Assembly (NCBI GenBank): GCA_027576995.1
Contig: JANBQC010000328.1
Span: 1-31,261, forward strand
Source: Dimargaris cristalligena
Taxonomy: Eukaryota; Kickxellomycota; Dimargaritomycetes; Dimargaritales; Dimargaritaceae
Length of the DNA: 31,261 nt
Direction: 5' to 3'
A program made the translations under genes and the position numbers. Shown piece by piece: positions 11,126-21,779 of the stretch (the first letter of the stretch is position 1; every line of letters starts with the position of its first letter). Below the pieces are notes generated by a model, which ran no database searches, was not told the origin of the DNA, and saw only the letters and a program-made list of their open reading frames with translations.

Positions 11126-11740
11126 ATGGCCTACCTATTCGGTCAGCGAAATCTTAGCTCGTTTACTTTGCTTTTAACCCCTGCCAGTTCTGTCTCCGCA
11201 GGTTATTATAAATATCCCATCTATTTATCCTCCCTAGCAGCCCATCATCAGCCTCCTTCCCCCCTATTATTCCTCTACTCGTAGTCTCACTGCGCGCCCT
11301 TTCCGACCTATCGTCCAATAATTCCACCCGGCCAAGTTAAGTTTTGCGATTTCCCTGCTGTCGCTGTACGCTTAATAGTATATACCTCGTGTCCACTACT
11401 TAAACGATCTTCCCCCCCCCTCTCTTTCATTTTAGCTCCGCCTCCCCTTAAACCCTTCACTCTGCGTTGCAATATCACCGTTGCTACTCTGGCTACTGTC
11501 GCCGCTCTGTCCGCCACCTTCACCTCTGCCTAAACTGAGACCAACACCCATCCTACCGGTGGCCGCCTTGCCAAACTACAGCGCCGTCATTTATTGGATT
11601 TTGCGAGATCCAACGAATCCCTGTTGGATAACGTTCGGTTGGAAAAATCCGAGCGCGAACAGCAGCTTGCGGAAGTCACTGCCAAGATTTCCCAGTATGA
11701 AACGGAGTTTGCTGCTGATAAGGAAGTTGCCACGTCCTAG
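11126..11740 (+). pseudogene. Small two-exon gene with in-frame stop (membrane segment plus coiled coil)
   Basis: The ATG at 11126 opens a Ser/Thr/Leu-rich leader (MAYLFGQRNLSSFTLLLTPA). A donor GTTATT at 11202 and a strong acceptor (pyrimidine tract ending TTTTAG at 11435) join phase-consistently, giving PPLKPFTLRCNITVATL and a hydrophobic segment (VATLATVAALSATFTSA). The frame then meets TAA at 11531-11533 and continues open for 68 more codons to TAG at 11738. This second part is a hydrophilic, heptad-like helix (LQRRHLLDFARSNESLLDNV, then RLEKSEREQQLAEVTAKI) that looks like real coding sequence but has no ATG of its own. The layout suggests a small membrane protein, possibly mitochondrial, with a C-terminal coiled coil. 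It may be a nonsense-mutated gene, a mis-modelled intron or two remnants. I recognise no family. Confidence 0.35.
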
Positions 11741-13789
11741 TTCGAGCCGGTGCGGAACCCTAGCTACTCTATAAACTTACCAAAGGCTACCACAACCTTT
11801 CTCCCGCACACATCTATCGCATCGGATATGGGGTTTGAAAATCGAGGCATAGGAACTTCTAATATGGGTATATTTTACTGGGGGTTTTTTTTTTGGTAAT
11901 TCCTCCTGACTTCCAGAGATCTTCTATACTAGTTCCACGGATTACTTCTTCTGTCTTGTATATATCGCGTACTCTCGGCTGAGCTTCCGTTAAAAGAAAT
12001 AAATGTAAAGTCGACTATAGTACTCCTAATGAATTATTTGCCGGCTTACTAAATGGACAAGTCCTACCCATCCACGTTGATTTAATGATGGCATTATACG
12101 GACCTAAACAGTACCTTTTTCACGGGAAATATGGAGGTCCTGTTAAATACAGGGCTTCAAATAATCAGAATAATTAAATAAATACGCTTGCAAGGCCGGG
12201 TATTTTGGGATAGGACTGATATAGTCCCTCTCAATATAATATTGCATCTGAAATCCCGCACCGTTGGGCCGCACTTTACCAGCATAATATTTTTATAGGG
12301 GCGATGCCATACCACAACCGGGGCAGCGAATACAACAATACAATACTAAGGGGATGTACTCCAGTGGGTCCTGGTTTGATTGGGGTGATCCACGGCTCTG
12401 CTAAGATATCCCAGCGGGTGATAACTAGCGTCAAAACACCAACCTATTTATACAATGACTGGTTATAGAATACATGTGATACGGCTGAAATTGCACTACC
12501 TCTCAAAGGCCATACTGGTTGGCCTTATAGTGTCGCAATTAGAGGGCCGTCTGGATGTTAAAACACCAACAAGGCATTACTTGGTGGATAAATTGAGGAC
12601 ATTGATTATTATTATGAGCCAATGACCCCAAGGGAAAGTGCTGCCTCAACTTCAAGGACGGGGTCAGAGAACCCATTATAGCACAGGTTATTGTCAATTG
12701 TTGGTAATTTCTGAAAAAGGAGCTGGTACAGCTTCCGTAGTTGAACAATATACACTGGACTGGGCATGCGATGTATTTGGCTTTTACGGAGAGGACCAGA
12801 AAATTACTACATGGGCCTTGTCTGCAAGTCTAGAAGAATATCTCTACAAACGCAATGGCCACTCTGGCTTAGGGCCAACTGAAATAGACACCCGGCGGGA
12901 CAGTGGAGGTAATGGTGCTTACTGACACCGCTAGTCTGAGGTGCCTGTTCGAATCAGGGATAGCCAAATGCCCCCAATTGGTAATTAGACATACTGATGT
13001 TTGTAGTAGATTTTACCTATTTGCTGAGTATGGAGGCATCTATTTGCTATTATACACCAATGTCTTGTAAATATTCCGCCTTCCATCTCTCCAAAACCTA
13101 TATAGGCACCCCACCATCCAGGAACCGGACGATACTCTCGTCGAATACGAATCTGAGTAAAAACCCAATCTATATAGTTCAGTATAATTGTGCTTCTGCG
13201 ATCCACAAAAACTATTGTAATATTTATATAGGAGCGAATGGCTCTCTGGTATAAATGTCTAAACTTTCACGTAGTGGGGAGGGTTACTTGGAATTAGTAT
13301 CATTTTAGTTGAAAATTAGTAGGTTGATCTTAGACCAGACTACTTTGGTAGTTTTTGACGGTACGTATTAATGATTGGTAACTAAAAGTAAAGGAACCAC
13401 TTCCTTAGGGATAAACCAACCAGGTTGTGTGGAGATATCCGGGTACTTTAGTTACACCGACCTCCTTTGAGTAAAGTTTGTTTGGACCAGTCTTTTAATT
13501 AACCCCCATTGACTAATATCCCTAATTATCAGTATATTTTAAGCCACGTTTGACCGCTGACAAAAACTCTACAATCTACTGCGCTCCCCCACCTCTCTGT
13601 CGCTTCATGACTTATCCCAAACCACAAATTAATACAACAAGCGTACTGGTAGCTCTGGCTGATACCTCCAGTCTCCTTCTAAGCCACCCTGTCGATGCTT
13701 AGATTAGGAAATACAGGTTTGCACATGCTACACCAATAAGCCACTAAAAAGTACGTGTGTGAATAGGGACCGATTTCTGGGGAGCTAGA
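11741..13789. other. Intergenic AT-rich DNA
   Basis: I found no supported gene. An open frame at 12638-12925 (+) and pairs of overlapping frames at 12985-13254 on both strands lack recognisable motifs. An 11-base string AAAACACCAAC occurs twice (near 12433 and 12558) within otherwise unrelated sequence. Confidence 0.4.
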
Positions 13790-14384
13790 TAAGAAAACCA
13801 GCCAGTCGGGGCACTTGTATCCCAATTACGTGGAGGAGGCATGCTGTTATATGATGTCAGCCAATTATTGGTGCTTCCTTGCTCTATATTCCGGGCATAT
13901 GCTTCCCCAAAACCCGCTTGGTCGGGTTGATGAACGCCATCCTCGTGATATTAGCAGAGTAGGTGATGGGATATGTATTAACTGGAACAACTCTTGGCCC
14001 TAACTAACCCTAACTAACTAGCTGAGTACAATTTTCCCTGTACGTAAATATAGGCAGGACGATTATTTTTAGCAAGAAAACCCGGTCGCATCTAGGTATG
14101 TTTTTATTTAGCCAGACTGATCTCATCATATATTGTTGATCGGATTTAGAAACTCGGGCTAGCATATAAAGTGTGTTGACCTTAGTCCTATAAAATCGGG
14201 GGTCCAGCATGTTAAGTAGTATCGCACGTAAGGTCATGAGCAAAGCCATTAGGGTACGTATTAGTACACATTCTAACACCGCACTAACAATAGAACCGGC
14301 ATCAGTTAAACCCCCGCCAGGAAGTAATAAGTGTTCGATTTTACTTCTAGGACGAGAGGACATTCCGAGAAACTACGCACTCTG
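13790..14384 (-). mobile_element. Relic of a non-LTR (LINE) reverse transcriptase
   Basis: One minus-strand frame can be followed from about 14384 to 13790. It reads SAxFLGM (where x is a stop), comparable to the YLG motif after the catalytic core. The string NIPRCDRVFLLKIIVLPIF followed by TY then matches the conserved LINE pattern in which a helix ends in VLPxLTYGxE. Further on, RMAFINPTKRVLGKHMPGI followed by SKEAPIIG resembles the thumb/connector (NKAxRxIxG). Four or more stops interrupt the frame, several explainable as TGG changed to TAG or TGA. The YADD core, endonuclease and poly-A end were not found. The call rests on motif order and is reasonably convincing for the LPxxTY region. 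Confidence 0.5.
13998..14020. repeat. Telomere-like repeat, two CCCTAACTAA decamers
   Basis: CCCTAACTAA occurs twice in tandem, followed by a partial CTA. It resembles the CCCTAA telomere unit with an extra CTAA. It lies inside the LINE relic just after the LPIFTY motif, and a GQELFQ string in another frame follows it, as if these bases had been inserted or duplicated within the element. Confidence 0.5.
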
Positions 14385-15444
14385 GTTCATGATAGAATTG
14401 GGTACGTTTAGTGATTAACAGCCGCCATGGGTCAAAGTTCGACAGGACTGCTAATACATTAGTAACGATCTAGACCTAATGACCATATCTGGTAATATAA
14501 AAATATTAAAAACCTATAAAATCTTGGCCGTTTTCTGAGGCACAGTGACCAGCCATATAATACAACCTAAACCCAAAGCCAATTTCATAAATATTGGAGA
14601 TGGTTCACTAATATTACTAATACTTCATACATAGCCCTATAAAAAAGTAGTACTATAGATAATCGCAACAGTTTGTCTTGGCATTTTTTATGAGCCGTCT
14701 TTGGCAAGTGCAGGTTAGAAAGGTGGGATGGGGTGTGGAAAGAGGGGGAGTGGGGGGGGATAAATTAATACATTGTACAAATAAGGTAGACTGGGGGTAG
14801 AGACGGGAAGATAAAATCATGGCCACATGATCCATGACGATGGATACGGGAGAACAATGGTCAGTCAATAGGCGTGGGGGGTTGACTGGGAGGAGGGGGG
14901 GATAGGATATTAGGCAGCCCTAGGCCAATGACAATGTGCATAATGCAATTGGTTAACCTGGGTGGGATTATATGAGTAAGTAAAGTAATCGAGTTGAGAT
15001 AAAAGAGGAAGCGAATAACAATTAAGGCCCATATGAAACTCAGGAAGCACTGCGAGTCAGTAAAAATGAATTCAACTAATGCAAGACGAAATGTGAATCG
15101 AGGGGGAAACGGGTACCAAAGTGGAGTGATAGCTAGTCGACGAAACGTACAAGTCATTTAAAAATATCACTGATTATGAAGGGGATGGAAGAGGGGGGCT
15201 AGCTATTACCAGACCAGCTTATATTCTCGGGCTAGAGCTAGATAAAGATTGCCAGATAGCAAGGCTATGAGAGAAAGGTATCGTGCGCCCCAGTGGATTG
15301 GTACAAGAAAAATAAAGGGGTATAAGGGACCGAGAGGAGAAAAAGATTGGTTAAATAACCTAATCGTCCCATTGCTTAATTATAACACAGCGTGTGGGAA
15401 TAAGTAAGGGGAGTGGTAGAATGGTACGAAGTTGAGCGTGACTG
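14385..15444. other. Spacer; plus strand becomes purine-rich from about 14700
   Basis: I found no supported gene. From about 14700 the plus strand is strongly G/A-rich. Minus-strand open frames here (14653-14868 and 14861-15157) are Pro/Leu/Ser-rich, as expected from translating a pyrimidine-rich strand. Part may be the 3' untranslated region of the minus-strand gene ending at 15445. Confidence 0.4.
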
Positions 15445-16773
15445 TTATACACGGAAGATGCGTTTGAGGGAACGAATCCCGGCGTAAGCACCAGAGCGCC
15501 GGGTCTTGGTGGCCTCCATGGTAGAGTCCAACTTGGACGGGAGGCGATAGCGGGACCCTAGGGTGGTAGTAGCCGCGGTGGCGGTATCGGCGGGGAAGGG
15601 AGTGCTCATATCAGGATAGGGGCTGGCGAGGTGCGAGTGGGGTACAGGACCGGGATTGATTAGGGCGTGGTCCACCGCGGAGGCAGGCATCGGAGGACAG
15701 GGGTCAGACATTAGCAGAGGGTTAGTGTAAGCTAAGTGGCCAGGTACAATAGGAGGGGGAGGAAGGTAGTGGTGGAAGGACAGGTCGAAGGGTTGATGGT
15801 GGGACGGTTGTTGGGTGATCGGACGGTATTGGAGGAAGGCATGGGTGTAGGTGGGGGGAAGCAAGGGGGGGAGAAGGGTGAGCAGTTATTTGGAGACGAC
15901 CGTACCCACACAACCAAGAAACGTAACCATGACGAACACTAGGCGAAGGCGTTGGAGAGAAACCGGGAAAGGAAGAAGTTAGGAAGGGTAATTACCTGAT
16001 TGCTCGGCTGTGACAAGGGCCGTGCTGTGGCCAAGTTGGGCATCCGAGGTATTAGGCGGGTCTAGAGGAATGGCGGTAAGAACAGCGCCAGTATCTAGGT
16101 CGATGGGTTGCTGGCGACCACCCTCACCACCTTTGGAAACGTAGTGAGTGAGGGAAACGGGAGTTGCACCAGCGGCCTTATCCAGTTGATGGGTCGTGGC
16201 CGAACTCGGTTCCACGGCAGTTTCGGATGTGACGGTATCGACGCCACTATCGGTATCCATGATGGCGTATTTGCGCTGCTCCATGACGTAGCGCATGACT
16301 CGTTCGTACTTGGACTCTTTGACGGGGACATTGAGACTCAGGTGGATCTGGAGGTTCTCTTCGGTGAGGGGGGAGACCACGGAATGGCCGGTGGAGATGG
16401 ACGCAGAGGGGGACGAGCGGTAGGTCGAATGTGAGGGGTGGTAGGACATGGGGTCCAGGGCACTGGTATGTCCCCCGGCGGCAGCGACCTCAGGGGTAGC
16501 GTACCCCGAGTAAGGATCGGGGTGGTGGTGGTGGTGGCCACCTGAGTGGCGGGCCGGAAGGTCAGCCGGAGGAGGGGGGTGGTGGTGGAAGGTAGCGGCC
16601 CGTCCTCGACTATGATAAGATACCGGTTCGGACCCGGTCGGGTGACTAATGGTCAGACGAGTTCGCTGGTCCCGCTTGGAGGGACGGCTGCTGTCGTGGG
16701 ACATTTTGCGATGGTCGGAAATACCATTGTGCTTGCCGGAGCTGTGGAATATTTTACCGAGGAATTTAAACAT
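15445..16773 (-). CDS. Hypothetical His/Ser/Pro-rich protein, two exons
   Basis: Exon 1 is 16773-15996 and exon 2 is 15731-15445. The 264-nt intron begins GTAATT and ends CTTAG after a C/T-rich tract. The junction is phase 1, the frames agree, and the product is 354 residues. It starts MFKFLGKIFHSSGKHNG, a short amphipathic basic-hydrophobic head, and continues with low-complexity Ser/Pro/His sequence including a HHHHH run from GTG repeats. One denser block, LTEENLQIHLSLNVPVKESK followed by YERVMRYVMEQRKYAI, looks like the structured core. The basic tail KTRRSGAYAGIRSLKRIFRV mirrors the head. No family is recognised. The basic ends suggest binding to membrane or nucleic acid, but this is only a guess. 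The gene sits alone between spacers, with an AT-rich promoter region immediately upstream. Confidence 0.65.
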
Positions 16774-16831
16774 GGTGGTGGATTGGAGCAGACCGGGGTA
16801 ATGGTGACACTGGGAGGGACTAGGCCGAGTA

Positions 16832-16909
16832 GCTATATATATGTATATAGCTTTGCCCTTGAGGAGAGGGAACCGGTGATGTGTGTCGGTATATATAATA
16901 TATAATTAT
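16832..16909 (-). promoter_or_regulatory. TA-rich core promoter candidate for the 16773 gene
   Basis: Two TA-rich blocks (AGCTATATATATGTATATAG at 16832, and TATATATAATATATAATTA near 16891) lie about 60-135 bp upstream of the ATG on the minus strand. The first is nearly palindromic. They could serve as TATA elements. No further evidence is available from sequence. Confidence 0.3.
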
Positions 16910-17927
16910 AAAGAACACGCTCGGCTATAGCGAAGGGAATAGAGAGAGTGATAAAGGGGGAAGCCACACAGGTTGGGATAGTGCTAGAGGGGGGTTGGAA
17001 GTGTGAAGGGCCGTTTAAGGAAAGTTCAAGGGGGGCTTTATATATAATAAGAAATTAATAAGAGGCCCTACTACTAGGCTTTGAAGGAGGAGGGGGGGAT
17101 AAAGTTCGAACTAAGAGCTAAGTGCCCAAATAAGAAAAGACCTACACAACAAGGCAGGACCGGGTTTACTTAGTCAGTTATAAGTGCAGGAAAGACGGAG
17201 ACAGCATATACACGCGGGACAGTAGTGTTAGATATAGCAGCAGCCCCACCCATTTATAGGGGGAGGGGGGATAAGAACAATGCGGCGGACCGTGGGGAAG
17301 GAAGAAAAAGAGAAAAGAAAGGGCAACGGGAAGGGTCAGCAGAGCCAAGAGGGCCGTTGTATAATAGGCCAGCGAGTCAGAAAGAAGCACCCACGGTGTG
17401 TGAAAGAAAGTGGAACGACTGGGCCACAAGTACGAATATATATATATAAAGGAACACCAGTTAAAGTATATGCGCATACAGTCAGGAAGCCCCGTCCGCT
17501 GGTAAGAGATATATACGTATAATAATAGGCAAAAGGGTCAAAAGAATTGGCCGAATCGCATACAAACACAAGCGGGTCACAGGTGTATCGTATAGCCTAG
17601 CTAAGCTGTGTTATTCAGCCCGTTTGGGCGAGGCGGGTTGACAGAAACAGAGAGAGGAAAAATACGTACGATAAGTACGGCGGTGCACACGAACCGGACC
17701 TGTCAGACGGTCCCAAGCGTGAAGCTACGTCAAGGACCCGAAAAAAGGGGGGTACACAGACAGGTGGAAAAGAATCCGGCGAATGAGGCGACTCGGGGAC
17801 AAGCTATGGGAGAGGTGGTATAATTCGCTGTTCGAAAAACGCAGAAGAACGAGAGGTGTGGCGGTGACTACTGCTGCTATACTATAAAAGAAGGTATAGT
17901 AGAGGAGGAGGAGAGGGCGGTCAGAAT

Positions 17928-17963
<36 letters not shown>

Positions 17964-18163
17964 GGCACAGAATGAGGAAAGACCAGAAGCAAGTCGACGA
18001 TAGAGAGGCAGACAAAAGGATTCAACGCCCTTGGTCGGCGGGTGGGGTTTTAAGCAGACGCGGGGATTGGCCAAACTCTGGAGGGGACTACTGGCCAGAA
18101 GAAAAAAACAGCAACCCGGCGCCATGCTGGCCAGTGTTGTGGGAGATGTATAGAGTAGAGTAG
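16910..18163. other. Purine-rich upstream region with no clear gene
   Basis: The plus strand is G/A-rich almost throughout, so the minus strand, which is the sense strand of the gene at 15445-16773, is C/T-rich. An inverted CCAAT motif (GGCCAATCCCC on the minus strand near 18062-18072) and a minus-strand ATG frame of 82 codons (18125-17877, ending in Leu-Ser repeats from the GA tract) are present. Together these fit a long promoter or pyrimidine-rich leader better than a protein gene. Confidence 0.35.
17931..17961. repeat. (GA)15 microsatellite
   Basis: There are fifteen uninterrupted GA dinucleotides within a longer G/A-rich stretch, about 1.16 kb upstream of the start of the minus-strand gene at 16773. 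Confidence 0.95.
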
Positions 18164-21100
18164 TAGTGGTAAGTTAATGTGGGAGAATACTACTATCTAA
18201 CTTCTCCTAGTAGTCTATATGTGTATGTATATATTGATGGAGTGTGTGTGGATGTGTGTGCATCCCTCTCACTACACGCTCTCTATTCCTCAGCCTTTTG
18301 ATTTCATTTCATTTTATTACATTACATTTGGGTTGAGCGTAAAGGCCCAAGGAGAGGAGGGCATATAAAACACACGACGGGGAAATCAAGGGGAATGTTG
18401 TAATGTAAAGCGGAACTGTGCGGAGAACCTTACACCATTTAGCTCATTGACCATACACCCCCCCCCATTCCTCCACGACAGCAAGACTACTTGTATCCCC
18501 CTACAGTCCTAGGCTACTCGCTTTCTCCGCGTCATGTGAGGGAGACACTACTTCCTAATTTACGTATACTGCCCAGGGGCAGTACTCACCTCTACCCCGT
18601 GCGTCTTACAACAAACTTCGTAAAAAAAAAAGATGTCAAATGGCATAATGTCTTTGCTAAATAGGTAAAGTGGTCTCCGTAGACTGATTATTGCATCTTC
18701 CCGAATAAGGCATCCCTCTCCATTTAAAGGGGCTGCCTACTCTGGTTCTCAACTCCGACTGACTCTGCTGCTGTGTGCCTGCACCCATTTTTATCGGGCG
18801 CAAACTACCTTCTTCTCCTAATCGGCTATGAACACGACTTCGCGTCCACTCGAATTCAGAGCTTCGATACATCAGGCCAAACGTATTATATCCATCTCCA
18901 GTGCTTCCCCGTTGCTCCTCTGACCATCCTACAGCGTGATTCTCCTTAATCACCAACCAACCTCGCTTCCATATACACCCACGGCCTTCACGTCAAAAAC
19001 ATTCTTCCACTCCCGCCACTATCTTTTCAGATCACTCACGCATACTATACCAAGGTGAAGCACTCTAGTTAGTTGCTAGTTCACCTGTCCTCCATATCTC
19101 CCACACATGTTTCCTTTTGATGGGCCTCTCTCTGGATTACTGTTGATCCTGGTGGAGGAGGACACCCCCTCATAACAATCCCCCCATCACCCTGGTGTCA
19201 GTAGTAATGTAAACAAGAATGTGTGAGAGAGCACTCTGCACTGGTGGTGGTGTGGATTTCCAGTAGCTTCGGTGTTAATGGCAATGGTATTCAAGACTCG
19301 CCCTCTCGCCATTGGGGGGCGCCCAGTGTCTTACTTGGAGTTGTTATATGGATGGGTGGATATTCCCGGAATGAATGTGATCAACCAGCCCCCGATGGAT
19401 TCATTCAATCATAGCGCTCCTCCTCTCCCATTAAGTGTCAAATGGAAATACGAAAACTGAGTTAAATAAATAAATATATAATCACTGTCAGTCAATGGAG
19501 TGTGTGGGGTTCGGCAAAATAACGAACGACATCGGCACGGCCCCAATCGAGGAGTGTGGTAATACACCAGGTATGGTGCCATAGGTAATAAATAAGCCAA
19601 GTTAGTCGAGGCTCAATCCCGTCTAAAAATATACCACCAGAACCCAGTTCCCCCATGCCCATCCTGCCGCCACATATCACCAACTACACCACCACTACTA
19701 CCACTGCCACATGAAACAGCTCCACGGACATTACCGCCGGGGTAATGGGAGGAAACCGGAGGTAGAGGGATAAGGAAGAGGCGAGCTCCCCCGACAGTGG
19801 AATGGTGATCATTATGATGTCCCTTCCCCATTATGGGTTGCGCTGAACCAACTAGACCAGGGAACCCTATCCCCGTGCGTGCGTCCATGCGTGTGAAGTT
19901 GGTCGGCCAAAAGGGTTTGCCCCTTCGCCGCTGCTAAGAATAATCCGGCTTGGGTAAACGCAAGTGGGGAGGAGGTGTGATCCAGAATGAAATGATTATT
20001 TTTATTAATCTTACCCCTCTCCCTCTCAAAAAATAGTAAAATATATAGGAAAGGCTGGTTGGCGTCCATACTAATAATGGGTTTTGATTGATTTATTATT
20101 ATTTTATGTTTGGCCCAGCACAATACGGTATACAGGAGGCCCATCTGCAAAGTGGTGGCCGCATGATGCTGTCACTCACTCACTCGCTCTACCCATCATC
20201 CCTGACCCATAATTAGATTTGGCCTGGGCAGATTGAAAAGCCATTCATTATATATATTCTATTTATAAAACAAATCCTGTAATGGGGGAAGGGGAGGAGG
20301 GGGCTGGTTAGTAGTGGTTTGAACTCAGACGACACATCTATATGGATGAAATTCAAACCAGCTGTATAGGGCTTTACATAATACGTGTATGGGCGAACAT
20401 ATGTGAAAATAGCTTTTAACCAGTAATATTGGCCTCATCCAGTGGATTTTTCGTTATACAGCCTGAATGAACTTCTCCCATATAATCAACAGATTGGCCC
20501 TTCCAGACCCCTCTTTGGGCTCTCGAACAAGGGTTTTAATCCCACATGACGCCAACTCCTCCCAAGTTGGGGTGCTCACCAGGTCACATACTTACTCTAC
20601 TAGGCTTGCCTTGTACCCCCACAAAACTAACCAGTACTCGTGATGATGATCTACCCGCCCGCCTAGCCGGTGCTTGAGTTGAAGCCGCTGCTACCCGGTT
20701 TATACCGATACCCCACTTCCATTTCCACCCCCATCACCAAAAAACACGGCCGATATCAAAGCTACCCGGCTTACTAAACTTATTGTACATGTGTGTCTGT
20801 TTTGTCGCACTCCCCCCCCATGCTTAAGTCATATATAGTTGGTAGTGGGCAGAGTTGATCGATGATTAGGGGTAGATGAGGTGCGTTTATGTTGTATTTA
20901 CACGAAGACAATACCAGCTGATGCAGCCATTTTAAAAAGAGAAGGCAGGGGAGGGGAGGAGGGACTACACCACCTTACACTGCAGGTAAGCAGAGGGAAA
21001 TGCCCTGTTTTGGAATCCGCCTCGATGAACCTATTTTATGAAACACGAAGAACGTGTATATCTCCATCGACTGGTGAAATGGGCCGATGCATAATATAGA

Positions 21101-21779
21101 GTTGGGATGACCCGCTTTCTTTGGATAATAGCATGGAGAAGAGGACAAGGGTAGCGGGAGTGGGGGAACTCTCATTTATGCACGGTTATCCCGTTCGCAT
21201 AGATCCCCGAATTTGGCTATATGGGCTGGGTGATTAGGAATTGGGTCGGCCCCAACGACTAGTAGGGGCCAGTGTCGCTGTGGGCCATAACGATAGCAAG
21301 GCTTACAGATATTTCAGGTGAATTCAGTATGGGGCTTGGGCGGTGGATGTGGTCTGGTACTGATGTATCATCATTTATTTACAGAACGAGAATAACAACG
21401 ACCTGGAAACCAATGTCGCAAAAATCTCAAATGTCCTTATCGGATAAGAATATGGTTCTTACCGAAAAGTAATAAGGACAGTGTTGGCAATTTTCGGATC
21501 CGTCTTGAATCGACCCACAAGATACCCCCCGACATGTGAGGTGTAGTACTTCAATCTGGGGTAATGGGGCCCCATAGCTTTCCAGAACTGATCAAAAACG
21601 TATTATAGGAAATGTGGAAATATACACTAGACTATACCTTTATATAAATATGACATATAAATACCACTCAAACAACCAATTATTTGCGAATACAATGTAA
21701 TAGCTGATCACAAACTATGTGCCCCACGAGTATGTATGTATGTGTGTATGTATGTGCGGAGATGACGGCGTATTTTTTT
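18164..21779. other. Long spacer, no convincing gene
   Basis: 18160-18270 is GT/TA-rich. A TATAAAA with flanks (18364-18371) could be a promoter, but no long frame follows. 18640-19200 (+) is C/T-rich with only short frames. The minus strand at 19613-19937 is open and Gly/His-rich (MGKGHHNDHHSTVGG) with an acceptor-like ATTCTTAG before it, but no start exon or family is evident. On the minus strand near 20465-20590 a frame reads VSTPTWEELASCGIKTLVRE before a stop, possibly a dead coding scrap. 20270-20320 and 20940-20970 are G-rich. Confidence 0.35.
21731..21755. repeat. Imperfect (TATG) microsatellite
   Basis: TATGTATGTATG is interrupted by TGTG and followed by TATGTATG. It lies about 25 bp past the stop codon of PHA2, in its likely 3' region. 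Confidence 0.85.

Noticed and set aside
12638..12925. 95-codon ORF on the plus strand
   Set aside because: No recognisable domain, no ATG at the start (GTG), a minus-strand ORF overlaps it, and no splice partners were evident.
12858..12966. A tRNA or tRNA-derived SINE suggested by TGTTCGAATCA at 12947-12957 and TGGCTTAGGG upstream
   Set aside because: The internal boxes are only partly consensus, the T-stem has a mismatch, and the would-be acceptor strands do not pair (GCCACTC against ATAGCCA).
15722..15942. ORFs overlapping the intron and second exon of the 15445-16773 gene
   Set aside because: They are Pro- or Gly-rich shadows of a C/T-rich intron. The phase-matched GT-AG pair explains the region better.
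18567..18583. ACTGCCC/GGGCAGT inverted repeat
   Set aside because: It has 7-bp arms around a 2-bp centre and is isolated, with no gene or repeat family to give it meaning.
19613..19937. A Gly/His-rich small protein on the minus strand
   Set aside because: The frame is open after an acceptor-like site, but no initiating exon, family or second line of evidence was found. The composition follows from local repeats.
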